Origin: Saccharibacillus soli
Lineage (GTDB): Bacteria > Bacillota > Bacilli > Paenibacillales > Paenibacillaceae
Direction: 5' to 3'
DNA: 64,000 bases
Assembly: GCA_002189105.1 (NCBI GenBank)
Contig: NIOB01000001.1
Location: 620,001 to 684,000, forward strand
The translations under genes were made by a program, and so were the position numbers. The notes under the pieces are model-generated. The model was not told the DNA's origin and did not search any database. It worked only from the letters and a program-made list of their open reading frames with translations. Of this stretch, positions 55,279 to 64,000 are shown one piece after another. Positions within the stretch are counted from its first letter, which is position 1, and each line of letters begins with the position of its first letter.

Positions 55279-55330
55279 ACGCCGGCATCGGACAGAAGCG
55301 CTCCATTTGGCGCTTACTCCGAGCCGGCGT
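55279..55330 (+). repeat. Long intercistronic hairpin, no T tract
   Basis: ACGCCGGC, TCGGA and AAGCGC pair in series with GCGCTT, TCCGA and GCCGGCGT: 19 base pairs with one bulge and one small internal loop, around a TCCATTTG loop. It is followed by CGTCTTGATG, so it is not a typical terminator. It probably stabilises the upstream binding-protein mRNA. Confidence 0.8.
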
Positions 55331-55372
55331 CGTCTTGATGGGACGTAAGCCGGAAGGAGGACGGATGACGAC

Positions 55373-58264
55373 ATGCGGGGACGGAAGAAAAAAGGGCTGA
55401 TCCTGCTGCTTGCCTTGGCTCTGCTCATATCGCTGTGGAGTCTGTATCCCGATCGGGAACGCGGACGCGGCGTTGCGCAGGCTCAGGAAGATTACCAGGC
55501 GGCGGATACCGAGGATGCAGGCAGCTACGGGCATTATCAGGCGGCTTATGCGGATGCTGCACGGCCTGAGCAACCGATTCGGATCGAAGGTGAATCGTTT
55601 GTACGGTCGCAGGATGGCAAATTTGAGATTGTGGATGGCTATGCGGGCCTCGACGGGAAGGCTGTACTGACTCCAGAGACCGGGCAGATCGACTGGGAGG
55701 TCGAGGTGCCGGAGAGCGGCCTGTATGGAATGAGAATTCATTATTACCCGGTAGAAGGTAAAAGCTCCGCAATTGAGCGGCAGTTGAAAATCAATGGAGA
55801 GATTCCTTTTCGCGGGGCAGATCTATTGGTGTTCGACCGGGTATGGGGCAATCGGGATGGTGAGGTGCGGCGCGACGATCGTGGCAACGATCTGAGGCCG
55901 CGTCAAGTCGAGCAGCCGTCTTGGCAGCTGGCTCCGATGCGAGACAGCGCCGGTTATTATGAAGAACCCTATCTCTTCTATTGGGAACGTGGCAAGCAGC
56001 AGCTCTCGCTGAGTGCGCTTAGAGAGAGTATGGCGATTGACTACATCGAATTATATCAGGAAAAGGCGGTGCCGGCGTACGCCGATCTGTCAGCCTCTTA
56101 TGAAAAAGAAGGGCTGAAACCTGCCCAAGTGCAGCTCCTCAAGATTCAAGGTGAGGCAGCGGCTGCGAAATCTTCTCCAACGCTCTATCCTGGCTCCGAT
56201 CGCTCCAGTCCTTCGCTGGAACCGTATGACGTCTCCAAGCTGAGGGTGAACGTGATTGGCGGCCTGAACTGGAAGCTGCCGGGAGAATGGATCGAATGGG
56301 AAGTGGATGTACCGGAAGACGGCCTGTACAAGCTGGCTTTGAAAGTCAAGCAGGATCAGCTTCGCGGCGTCTATGCCACGCGCAGTCTGACGGTGGACGG
56401 CCAGCATCCCTTTGAAGAAGCCAAGCGTCTTCGCTTCTACTACAGCCCGGATTGGCAGATGCAGACGCTGGGCGGCGATCAGCCCTATCTGCTCAAGCTG
56501 AATAAGGGCAAACATCGTCTGCGCCTGACCGTAACGCTGGGCGACATTGCGCCGCTGCTGCGCACGATGGAATCGAGCGTGCTGGATCTCAATGAGCTGT
56601 ATCGCAAGATTCTGATGATTACTTCCAACACGCCTGACCCGATGCGCGACTATCAGCTGGACAAGCGGATTCCGGAGATGGTCGATACGTTCCGGCAGCA
56701 GGCGGATACGATTGAATCAGTGGCGAATTATTTGCAAAAAGCGACCGGTGAGCAGAGTGACAAGGTGGCGGTGCTGCGGGCAATGGTCGTGCAGCTGCGT
56801 GATATGGCGGCCAGACCGGAGACCGTACCCAAGCGGCTGGATACGTTCAAAGTCAACGTCGGCGGACTGGGAACCTGGATCTTGTCCGTTCGGGAGCAGC
56901 CGATCTCGATTGATTATCTGCTGCTCACTTCGCCGGATGAGAAGCTGCCTAAAGCCAATAGTTCTACGTTGGAACGCGCCAAGCACGAATGGGGAGCCTA
57001 TGTCGCTTCCTATACCGAAGATTACGACAGCATTGGCAATGTGGAGGAGCAGAAGGAAGCGATCACGGTCTGGATCACGACGGGACGCGATCAGGCGCAG
57101 GTGCTCAAGAGTCTGATCGATGATTCGTTTACACCGGATACCGGCATTTCTGTAAGGCTGCGGTTGGTTCCGCCCAATATTCTGCTGCCGGCGACACTGG
57201 CTGGAGAAGGCCCGGATGTAGCGATGCAGATGGGCGAGGACATTCCCGTCAACTATGCAATGCGCGGAGCAGCGGCCGATCTCAGCCAATTCCCTGACTT
57301 TGAGCAGGTAGCCGAACGTTTCCGTGAGAGCGGCTTGACCCCCTATCGCTTCAATGGAGGCGTATATGGCCTGCCGGAACAGCAGCACTTCCCAATGCTA
57401 TTCTACCGCAAGGATATTCTGAACGATCTGGGGTTGAAGGTACCAGAGACTTGGGATGATGTGTACAACGCGATTTCTGTCCTGCAAAAGCACAATATGG
57501 AGTTCTACCTGCCTATTGAAGACACGCTCAACAATGCGAATCTGGTGCCCAATTCGACGTTTGCGATGCTGCTCTATCAGCACGATGGCGAATTCTACCG
57601 GGAAGAGGGCAAGGAAAGCGATCTGGACTCTGAAGTGTCGATGGAAGCATTCAAGCGCTGGACCCAATTCTATACCAATTACAAGTTCCCGCTCAAAGCT
57701 GACTTCCCGAACCGTTTCCGTACCGGGGAGATGCCGATTGGCATCGCGGATTATACGACGTACAACATGCTAACCGTCATGGCGCCCGAGATTCGCAATC
57801 TATGGGAGTTCAAGGCGGTGCCGGGTACGCGCGGTGAGGATGGAACGATTCGGCGTGAAGTGGCGAGTGCGACCAGCGCCGTCATGATGCTGGAAAACGC
57901 CGCCAACAAAGACGCGTCCTGGGCCTTCATGAAATGGTGGACGGACAAACAGACGCAGATTGAATATGGCCGGGAGATGGAAGGCCTGATGGGAGCGGCA
58001 GCCCGTTATCCAACCGCCAATATCGAAGCACTGCGCGAACTGCCTTGGCCGGTGAAGGATTACCAGAGCCTGGAGGAACAGTGGAAATGGGTGGAAGGCA
58101 TCCCTCAGGTTCCAGGTGGCTACTTCACGGGTCGTCATCTGGATAATGCCTTCCGGCGCGTCGTCAATGCCAGTCAGAATCCACGTGAGGCGCTGGCGGA
58201 TTATGTGCTGTATATCAACGAGGAGATCGAACTGAAACGCAGAGAGTTCGAGCTGGAACCTTGA
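55373..58264 (+). CDS. 963-residue solute-binding protein fused to carbohydrate-binding-like domains
   Basis: N-terminal signal or anchor (about 7-24, no lipobox). Then two related beta-rich segments, about 70-235 and 280-395, each with IEGE/VIGG...W..EVEVPESGLYG or WEVDVPEDGLYK and RQLKINGEIPF or RSLTVDGQHPF, resembling CBM6/CBM35-type sandwiches. A helical section (about 400-520) follows, and from about 570 a family 1 solute-binding fold (AITVWITTGRDQAQVLKSLID, LAGEGPDVAMQMGED, LPEQQHFPMLFYRKDILNDLGL). It is about twice the length of a normal binding protein. The ATG lies 12 bp after AAGGAGG. Confidence 0.85.
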   Translation: MRGRKKKGLILLLALALLISLWSLYPDRERGRGVAQAQEDYQAADTEDAGSYGHYQAAYADAARPEQPIRIEGESFVRSQDGKFEIVDGYAGLDGKAVLTPETGQIDWEVEVPESGLYGMRIHYYPVEGKSSAIERQLKINGEIPFRGADLLVFDRVWGNRDGEVRRDDRGNDLRPRQVEQPSWQLAPMRDSAGYYEEPYLFYWERGKQQLSLSALRESMAIDYIELYQEKAVPAYADLSASYEKEGLKPAQVQLLKIQGEAAAAKSSPTLYPGSDRSSPSLEPYDVSKLRVNVIGGLNWKLPGEWIEWEVDVPEDGLYKLALKVKQDQLRGVYATRSLTVDGQHPFEEAKRLRFYYSPDWQMQTLGGDQPYLLKLNKGKHRLRLTVTLGDIAPLLRTMESSVLDLNELYRKILMITSNTPDPMRDYQLDKRIPEMVDTFRQQADTIESVANYLQKATGEQSDKVAVLRAMVVQLRDMAARPETVPKRLDTFKVNVGGLGTWILSVREQPISIDYLLLTSPDEKLPKANSSTLERAKHEWGAYVASYTEDYDSIGNVEEQKEAITVWITTGRDQAQVLKSLIDDSFTPDTGISVRLRLVPPNILLPATLAGEGPDVAMQMGEDIPVNYAMRGAAADLSQFPDFEQVAERFRESGLTPYRFNGGVYGLPEQQHFPMLFYRKDILNDLGLKVPETWDDVYNAISVLQKHNMEFYLPIEDTLNNANLVPNSTFAMLLYQHDGEFYREEGKESDLDSEVSMEAFKRWTQFYTNYKFPLKADFPNRFRTGEMPIGIADYTTYNMLTVMAPEIRNLWEFKAVPGTRGEDGTIRREVASATSAVMMLENAANKDASWAFMKWWTDKQTQIEYGREMEGLMGAAARYPTANIEALRELPWPVKDYQSLEEQWKWVEGIPQVPGGYFTGRHLDNAFRRVVNASQNPREALADYVLYINEEIELKRREFELEP

Positions 58265-58281
58265 CGAAAGGAGCAAGTCCC

Positions 58282-59238
58282 ATGCAGGCAGACACGACGA
58301 AATCCTCGGCCCTGCCCGCTGCCGCAGAGCGGCGGCAGAGCCGCTGGTCCGTGCTGGTTCAGGAGCTGCACCGGAGCCGGCATTTATATGTGCTGATGGC
58401 ACCGTTTATGCTGATCTTTTTCCTGTTTACGGTCATCCCGGTCGGCATCTCGCTGGCACTCAGCTTCTTCCATTTTAATATGCTGGAGATGCCGCGTTTT
58501 GTCGGTTGGCAGAATTATTCACGCCTGTTCCTGAATGACGATGTGTTTCTGATCGCGCTCAAGAATACGCTGCTGTTCGCGGTGATTACAGGCCCGGTGA
58601 GTTACATTGCCTGCTTCCTGTTCGCCTGGATCATCAATGAATTGTCCCCAAAAGTCCGGGCGGTGATGACGCTGGTGTTCTATGCGCCTTCGATCTCGGG
58701 CAATGTATTCTTCATCTGGCTCATTATCTTCTCCGGCGACAGCTACGGGTATATGAATGGCTTCCTGATGCGCCTGGGCGTTATCTTAGAACCGATTCAG
58801 TGGCTGGCAAATGAAAAATATGTGCTGGCGATCGTGATTATCGTGCAATTGTGGCTGAGTCTGGGAACCAGCTTCCTGGCCTTCATTGCAGGGCTTCAGA
58901 CGATTGATCGTTCGCTGATTGAAGCGTCTGCGGTGGACGGGATCAAAAATCGCTGGCAGGAACTCTGGTATATCACCCTGCCGTCCATGCGCCCACAGCT
59001 GATGTTCGGAGCCGTGATGCAGATTACCTCTGCTTTTGCAGTAGCTGAAATTTCGATTGCACTGGCCGGATTCCCGAGTGTCAACTATGCCGCGCATACG
59101 GTCGTGACACATCTGATGGACTACGGCACGATTCGCTTCGAGATGGGATATGCTTCCGCCATCGCTACCGTGCTGTTTGCCATGATGCTCGGCACAAACA
59201 TGCTGACGCAAAAAATGCTCAGAAAGATAGGTGAATGA
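58282..59238 (+). CDS. Sugar ABC transporter permease (MalF/LplB type)
   Basis: A 318-residue permease with six membrane segments and the EAA loop EASAVDGIKNRWQELWYITLP, which contacts the ATPase. The cytoplasmic N terminus is about 35 residues. The ATG follows GAAAGGAGCAAGTCCC; a TTG at 58261 is also in frame. It overlaps the next permease gene by 4 bp. Confidence 0.93.
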   Translation: MQADTTKSSALPAAAERRQSRWSVLVQELHRSRHLYVLMAPFMLIFFLFTVIPVGISLALSFFHFNMLEMPRFVGWQNYSRLFLNDDVFLIALKNTLLFAVITGPVSYIACFLFAWIINELSPKVRAVMTLVFYAPSISGNVFFIWLIIFSGDSYGYMNGFLMRLGVILEPIQWLANEKYVLAIVIIVQLWLSLGTSFLAFIAGLQTIDRSLIEASAVDGIKNRWQELWYITLPSMRPQLMFGAVMQITSAFAVAEISIALAGFPSVNYAAHTVVTHLMDYGTIRFEMGYASAIATVLFAMMLGTNMLTQKMLRKIGE

Positions 59239-60116
59239 CAATGACGCACAAGATACGAGCCGCCTTCGGGATGTCCAGACAGCTCAATCGGTCATTTGCC
59301 GTCAGCTTCATGCTGTTTGTGCTGCTAGCTCTGTTCGGATCGTTTATGGTGCTGCCGCTGGTCTATGCGGTCAACAATGCGTTCAAGCCGCTGGATGAGC
59401 TGTTCATCTTCCCACCCCGGTTCTGGGTGAACAATCCCACAACAGAGAACTTTGCCGATCTCATCAATCTGATGGGCAATTCCTGGGTTCCGCTGTCGCG
59501 TTATATCGCCAATACGCTGCTCATTACGCTGCTGGGCACGGCAGGACATATCCTGCTTGCGTCTGCGGCAGCCTATCCGCTGGCAAAATACCGGTTTCCC
59601 GGCTCCAAAATGCTGTTTACAATCGTCATCCTGTCCCTGATGTTCTCGCCGCACGTGACCGCCATTCCCAACTATATGGTCATGTCGTGGCTGGGCTGGA
59701 TCAACACGCATGCTTCGATCATCGTGCCTTCACTCGCCTTCTCATTGGGACTGTTCCTGATGAAGCAGTTCATGGAGCAGATTCCCGACGCGCTGCTGGA
59801 AGCGGCGAAGATTGACGGAGCCAATGAATATCGGATCTTCTGGTCGATTGTGATGCCCAATGTGAAGCCGGCCTGGCTCACCCTGATGATCCTCCAATTC
59901 CCGGCACTTTGGGGAACGGACGGAGGCAGCTTCATCTACAGCGAGAATCTCAAGACGCTGCATTATGCACTGGGTCAGATAACGCAGGGCGGGATCGCCA
60001 GAGCAGGCGTTGGCGCGGCGGTTGCGCTGCTGCTGATGATTGTGCCGATCACTTTGTTTGTCATCTCGCAGAGCAGTGTCATGCAGACGATGGCAACGTC
60101 CGGAATGAAAGAGTAG
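59235..60116 (+). CDS. Sugar ABC transporter permease (MalG/LplC type)
   Basis: A 293-residue permease of the CUT1 type with six membrane segments and the EAA loop EAAKIDGANEYRIFWSIVMPNVKP. It pairs with the previous gene product as heterodimer. The ATGA overlap indicates translational coupling; an ATG at 59241 is an alternative. No ATPase gene is nearby. Confidence 0.93.
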   Translation: MTMTHKIRAAFGMSRQLNRSFAVSFMLFVLLALFGSFMVLPLVYAVNNAFKPLDELFIFPPRFWVNNPTTENFADLINLMGNSWVPLSRYIANTLLITLLGTAGHILLASAAAYPLAKYRFPGSKMLFTIVILSLMFSPHVTAIPNYMVMSWLGWINTHASIIVPSLAFSLGLFLMKQFMEQIPDALLEAAKIDGANEYRIFWSIVMPNVKPAWLTLMILQFPALWGTDGGSFIYSENLKTLHYALGQITQGGIARAGVGAAVALLLMIVPITLFVISQSSVMQTMATSGMKE

Positions 60117-60129
60117 AGGAGGCGGCACC

Positions 60130-61593
60130 ATGCCAAAAAAAACGCGAAAAACGTGCCGCGGCCTGCTGCTGACGCTGTTTGGACTAATGATCTTTGGGCA
60201 GGCGGCGGAACCGGTGGCTGCGGGTGAACGGCAGGACAGCTATAACTATTCCGCCTGGGGCAAAGCGGTACCTGCTCCTGCCGCTTATGAGGCAACTCAG
60301 CTGATTAATGGGAGTGAGTTTGGCGGAACGGCATTTAAGGAGCCGAGTGATCTACAGGTGGCGGAGGATGGGCGGGTGTACGTGCTCGATTCCGGCAACA
60401 ATCGCATTGTCATACTGGATGACAAGTTCAAGCCGCTCCATGTGATTGACGGGTTCAAGCGAGAAGGCCAGGCTGATGGATTTGAGAATCCGCAGGGATT
60501 CTATGTTACAGAAGATGGACAGATGTTTATCGCAGATACCGGACATGCCCGGGTCGTCCATCTCGACGCCAAGGGTGAGCTGGTCAAGATTGTGGAGAAG
60601 CCGCAATCGGAGCTGCTCGCGGCAGACTTTCAATTTAAGCCGCTCAAGGTAGTCGTCGATCCCAGCGACCGGATCTATGTCATGGCAGAAGGGGTATTCG
60701 ACGGATTTATGGAGTTTGGTTCCGACGGGGTATTCACTTCCTTTATCGGAGCGAACCGGGTAGAGGTCGATCCGGCCGAATATCTGTGGAAACGTCTGGC
60801 GACGCGGGAACAGCGCAGCCGGATGGTCATGTTCACTCCGACTGAATTTACGGGGTTCGATATTGACGACGAAGGCTTCATTTATGCGGCGAGTGCCAGC
60901 CGCAACGGCGAGCCAATCAAGAAGCTGAACGCACAGGGCGCGGATATTCTTCGCCGCCAGGGCTATTACCGGCCGCAGGGCGATATGCTCTATGACAATG
61001 CCAAGGGCCCTTCCCGTCTGATCGACATCGATGTGGGCGACAGCGACATGTATTCGGTACTGGATGCCAAGACCGGACGGGTGTTCACCTATAACGGTGA
61101 TGGCTATCTGCTCTATGTATTCGGCGAACGGGGCAACCGCCTGGGACAGTTTGATACACCTGTGGCCATTGAACGATCAGGAGAGCGGATGCTGGTGCTG
61201 GATCGGGCACTGGGAGAGATCACCCAGTTTGACGTTACCGCCTACGGCAGCACACTGAACGAAGCGACGCGCAGCTACTACATAGGGGATGAGGAGCGAG
61301 CAGCCGAGCTGTTCCAGCAGACGGCGGCACTGAACGCCAATCTGGACTACGCGTACGCAGGCATCGGCAAGGCGCTGCTTCGCCAGGACGACTATGCCCA
61401 GTCGGCGGAGTATTTCAAGCGCAGTATGGATAAGGATGGCTATTCCAAAGCCTTCCTGCTGCATCGCAAAGAGCTGATGCGCCAGCATTTCTCCTGGATC
61501 ATGACCACGCTGCTGCTGGGAGCGGCTGTCCTTGCAGTCGTCCACTTCGCCCGTAAACGAAAGGGGAGAGCGGTATATGCTCGCATCAAGTAG
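60130..61593 (+). CDS. Membrane-anchored NHL-repeat protein with TPR-like segment
   Basis: A 487-residue exported protein. Signal peptide about 1-32; NHL beta-propeller repeats about 60-370 (FKEPSDLQVAEDGRVYVLDSGNNRIVILD, FENPQGFYVTEDGQMFIADTGHARVVHLD, FDTPVAIERSGERMLVLDRALGEI); a TPR-like pair of helices (about 385-440; AELFQQTAALNANLDYAYAGIGKALLRQDDYAQSAEYF); one C-terminal membrane helix (about 456-475) with a basic tail. The propeller would face outside. It overlaps the next gene by 17 bp. The family seems tied to this operon type. Confidence 0.85.
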   Translation: MPKKTRKTCRGLLLTLFGLMIFGQAAEPVAAGERQDSYNYSAWGKAVPAPAAYEATQLINGSEFGGTAFKEPSDLQVAEDGRVYVLDSGNNRIVILDDKFKPLHVIDGFKREGQADGFENPQGFYVTEDGQMFIADTGHARVVHLDAKGELVKIVEKPQSELLAADFQFKPLKVVVDPSDRIYVMAEGVFDGFMEFGSDGVFTSFIGANRVEVDPAEYLWKRLATREQRSRMVMFTPTEFTGFDIDDEGFIYAASASRNGEPIKKLNAQGADILRRQGYYRPQGDMLYDNAKGPSRLIDIDVGDSDMYSVLDAKTGRVFTYNGDGYLLYVFGERGNRLGQFDTPVAIERSGERMLVLDRALGEITQFDVTAYGSTLNEATRSYYIGDEERAAELFQQTAALNANLDYAYAGIGKALLRQDDYAQSAEYFKRSMDKDGYSKAFLLHRKELMRQHFSWIMTTLLLGAAVLAVVHFARKRKGRAVYARIK

Positions 61594-62212
61594 ACAGGCG
61601 ATTCGCCACCCGCTGCATGTGATTTTTCATCCGTTTGAAGGATTCTGGGAGCTGAAGTATGAGCACCATCCCAAGACGATCCGCAATACGGCGCTGGTCA
61701 TCCTGGCACTGCTGGCCATTACGACGGTACTCAAAGCACAGTACAGCGGATTTCTGGTCAATCTCAACAATCCCAATGAGCTGAACAGTCTGATGGAGAT
61801 CGTGTATGTGCTGGTACCCGTGGTGTTCTGGTGCACAGCCAATTGGTCGCTGACCACGCTGATGGATGGGGAAGGCAAGTTTTCCGAGATTTTTGCCTCA
61901 ACCTGCTTTGCGCTTGTGCCGCTGATCGTCATTCAGTTCCCGTGGATCTGGCTCAGTCAGGGCATTTCGCTGGAGGAAACCTCCTTCTATCACTTTTTTA
62001 ATGCACTGGCGGCGGCCTGGAGTTTGTATCTGCTGTTTGTTGGCAATATGACCGTCCATCAATTTACGCCGGGGAAAACGCTGCTGACGATGTTTCTGAC
62101 GGTTGTTGCAATGGGCTTTATGGCGTTTTTATGCCTGCTGTTCTTCAGTCTGATTCAGCAGATTACGTCCTTTGTCTACACCATTTATCAGGAACTGGTA
62201 CTCCGCGGTTGA
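61577..62212 (+). CDS. YIP1-family integral membrane protein
   Basis: A 211-residue protein with five or six membrane helices and the Yip1 layout. RHPLHVIFHPFEGFWELKYE precedes the first helix, a pattern seen in bacterial YIP1 proteins beside transport genes. The ATG follows AAAGGGGAGAGCGGTAT inside the end of the previous gene. Bacterial function is unknown. Confidence 0.82.
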   Translation: MLASSRQAIRHPLHVIFHPFEGFWELKYEHHPKTIRNTALVILALLAITTVLKAQYSGFLVNLNNPNELNSLMEIVYVLVPVVFWCTANWSLTTLMDGEGKFSEIFASTCFALVPLIVIQFPWIWLSQGISLEETSFYHFFNALAAAWSLYLLFVGNMTVHQFTPGKTLLTMFLTVVAMGFMAFLCLLFFSLIQQITSFVYTIYQELVLRG

Positions 62213-62225
62213 GGGGGAATGAACG

Positions 62226-64000
62226 ATGAGAGCAAGGGTTATCAAGTGGACAGCCGCCTGGCTTGCCGTTGGCATGCTGCTGGGCAGCTGCCAGAACGCT
62301 CCGCAGCAAATTGTGGGTTCCGCCGAAGTATCGGAATGGCCGGAACTGCCTGCCGGAGATCGGCTCAAGTCGGCTTTTACCGACAAGCGCTTGCCCGGCA
62401 TGATTGGATTGGCGGAGAGCCAATCCCTTCGATTGTACGTGAATAAAGAAACGGCGGAGATTGCGGTTGTGACCAAAAAGGGAGGTACCGTCTGGCGAAG
62501 TAATCCCGAAGATCGCGCGAAGGATGCGCTGGCATCGGGCGTCAACAAGGATATGCTGTCTGCGCAGACACGTCTGAGCTTCTACAATGCTGCCGGACAG
62601 AGCAATTCGGTCAATTCCTATACCGACAGTGCCGCTCATAAACAGATTCGCTATGAGCAGCTGCCTCAAGGGGTGCGCGTCCATTACCAATTTGGCAGCG
62701 AAGAAGCTTCCATTGACGATCTGCCGGTCAAAATATCCAAGGAACGATTTGAGACCAAGCTGCTTGCTGCGATGGACAAAGCCGGTCAACGAGCGCTCAA
62801 GATTGGTTACGCCGAGGACAAGGAGGCCGGCGTCTATGTCCGTATCGACAAGGCCATGCAGGGCATTCAATTGTCGCGTGCACTGGAAGCATTCGCCTCA
62901 GCCGGATATACCGAAGAGGATCTACAGCTTGATAATGCGGAACATGGCGTCGAAACCGAATCTGGTGCATCCCGTCAATTCCGGCTGACCATCGAATATC
63001 AGCTGGATGGCGATGACCTGCGGGTACGGGTACCGGCAGCGGATATTCGTTTCCCGGATGCTTACCCCATTCACACCTTGTCGCTGCTGGATTACTTCGG
63101 CGCCGCAGGATCGGGAGAAGAAGGCGCGATATTTGTTCCAGACGGCTCGGGTGCCTTGATTCGGTTCAACAACGGGAAGACGCGTTATCCGGCCTACCAG
63201 CAGGATGTGTACGGTCCCGATCTGACCCTTCAAACGGAAGAACCAGAGTCGCAGGAGCAGAAGGCGCGTATGCCGGTATTTGGAATGATTCGCAAGGAAG
63301 GCGCCATGCTTGGCATCATCGAGGAGGGAGCAGCGGCGGCCGCAATCAATGCCGACGTGGCAGGCAAACTGAACAGCTATAACGCCGTGTATCCAAGCTT
63401 CTATGTGGTCAACAAGAGCGACATCACGCTGCAATCCGGCGATATGGTACGTACTCTGCCCAAATTCCAGAAGCGGCCGACCTCTTCGGATTTTGCGGTA
63501 CGTTATACCTTTACTGGAGCGGACAACGCTTCCTATTCCGGCCTGGCCGAGCTGTACCGAACTTACCTGGAGAAGCAGGGTGGGCTGCCCAAGATTACCG
63601 CTTCTGCGTCAGAATCGAAGGTCGAAGCTATTCCGTTCTATCTGAAGCTGATTGGCGGCGTGACCACGAAGAAACATCGTCTGGGAATTCCTTACGAAGC
63701 GGAGGAAGCGCTGACTACCTTCGATCAGGCCCAGGAGATATTGACCAAGCTGGAGGAAAATCAGGTCAAGAATATTCGGCTGCGATATTCCGGCTGGTTC
63801 AATGGTGGTCTTAATCATCGGCATCCTGACCGGGTGAAGGTCGATCAGTCCGTGGGCGGAGCCAAAGGGTTAACTACATTTGCCGAATATGCCAAGCAAG
63901 CCGGGATTACGCTGTTTCCGGACATGGCGCTGCTGACGGTGCATGATGCTTCCGGATTTAAGCCTTCGCGTGAAGCTTCCCGCACATTAACCCAGGAGCC
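62226..64000 (+). CDS. DUF5696 lipoprotein, truncated by the window end
   Basis: The frame is open from the ATG at 62226 to the window end (591 codons, no stop). Lipobox LLGSC with Cys22. The first 230 residues are beta-rich (LYVNKETAEIAVVTKKGGTVWRSNP, the start common to DUF5696); the middle (GEEGAIFVPDGSGALIRFNNGK, about 295-320) resembles a glycoside-hydrolase-associated sandwich; from about 460 a barrel-like region begins (IPFYLKLIGGV, IRLRYSGWFNGGLNHRHPDRV, ITLFPDMALLTVHD). Activity is unproven. The ATG follows GAGGGGGAATGAACG. Last visible gene of the operon. Confidence 0.82.
   Translation, partial: MRARVIKWTAAWLAVGMLLGSCQNAPQQIVGSAEVSEWPELPAGDRLKSAFTDKRLPGMIGLAESQSLRLYVNKETAEIAVVTKKGGTVWRSNPEDRAKDALASGVNKDMLSAQTRLSFYNAAGQSNSVNSYTDSAAHKQIRYEQLPQGVRVHYQFGSEEASIDDLPVKISKERFETKLLAAMDKAGQRALKIGYAEDKEAGVYVRIDKAMQGIQLSRALEAFASAGYTEEDLQLDNAEHGVETESGASRQFRLTIEYQLDGDDLRVRVPAADIRFPDAYPIHTLSLLDYFGAAGSGEEGAIFVPDGSGALIRFNNGKTRYPAYQQDVYGPDLTLQTEEPESQEQKARMPVFGMIRKEGAMLGIIEEGAAAAAINADVAGKLNSYNAVYPSFYVVNKSDITLQSGDMVRTLPKFQKRPTSSDFAVRYTFTGADNASYSGLAELYRTYLEKQGGLPKITASASESKVEAIPFYLKLIGGVTTKKHRLGIPYEAEEALTTFDQAQEILTKLEENQVKNIRLRYSGWFNGGLNHRHPDRVKVDQSVGGAKGLTTFAEYAKQAGITLFPDMALLTVHDASGFKPSREASRTLTQE

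Overview
The window is chromosomal DNA from a Gram-positive Bacillales bacterium, most likely of the family Paenibacillaceae (Paenibacillus or a relative such as Saccharibacillus; the genus cannot be fixed from this sequence). The grounds are a moderately high GC content, strong AGGAGG-type ribosome binding sites with several TTG/GTG starts, an Fnr with a C-terminal cysteine cluster, Spo0A, a T-box on metG, and the gene order accB-accC-asp23-amaP-DUF2273-nusB-folD-xseA-xseB-ispA-dxs-tlyA-argR-recN-spo0A. No rRNA, tRNA, CRISPR, prophage or insertion sequence was seen.

Layout. 1-3.4 kb: end of a sugar isomerase gene, a ThuA-like gene, a uracil-DNA-glycosylase-like gene without the usual Fe-S cysteines, an HxlR regulator and a DUF4430-like exported protein. 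3.4-11 kb: an anaerobic fermentation island (fnr, adhE, pflB, pflA) with four near-perfect TGTGA-N6-TCAC(A/T) boxes; two of them sit about 41.5 bp upstream of the start point predicted from a -10 element. 11-14 kb: a large exported stalk-domain protein. 14-21 kb: metal homeostasis (zur, znuACB, mntR) around yidD and a T-box-controlled metG. 21-26 kb: a GHL10-type exported hydrolase, a DUF1385 protein, an Xaa-Pro peptidase and efp. 26-42 kb: lysC, the fatty-acid/Asp23/nusB/isoprenoid/recN/spo0A housekeeping block. 42-46 kb: a CopL-like lipoprotein with a CsoR-type operator, small accessory genes and a DUF697 GTPase.

46-64 kb is carbohydrate territory. A solute-binding lipoprotein, a YesM-type histidine kinase and a YesN-type regulator form one overlapping operon, followed by a GH43 enzyme. 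Then comes a divergent AraC regulator with a degenerate receiver, and a long operon: binding lipoprotein, 963-residue binding protein fused to carbohydrate-binding-like domains, two ABC permeases, NHL/TPR membrane protein, YIP1-family membrane protein and a DUF5696 lipoprotein cut by the window end. No ATPase is encoded beside the permeases, so a shared MsmX-type ATPase is expected.

Most notable: (1) a family of three ~100 bp palindromic repeats, two in the efp-lysC gap and one before the stalk-protein gene; (2) the spoIIIA operon and spoIVB are absent from both of their usual slots although spo0A is kept, which suggests an asporogenous lineage; (3) the DUF5696/YIP1/NHL transport operon, whose substrate and mechanism are not known to me, with an intercistronic hairpin, a cre site and palindromic operators.
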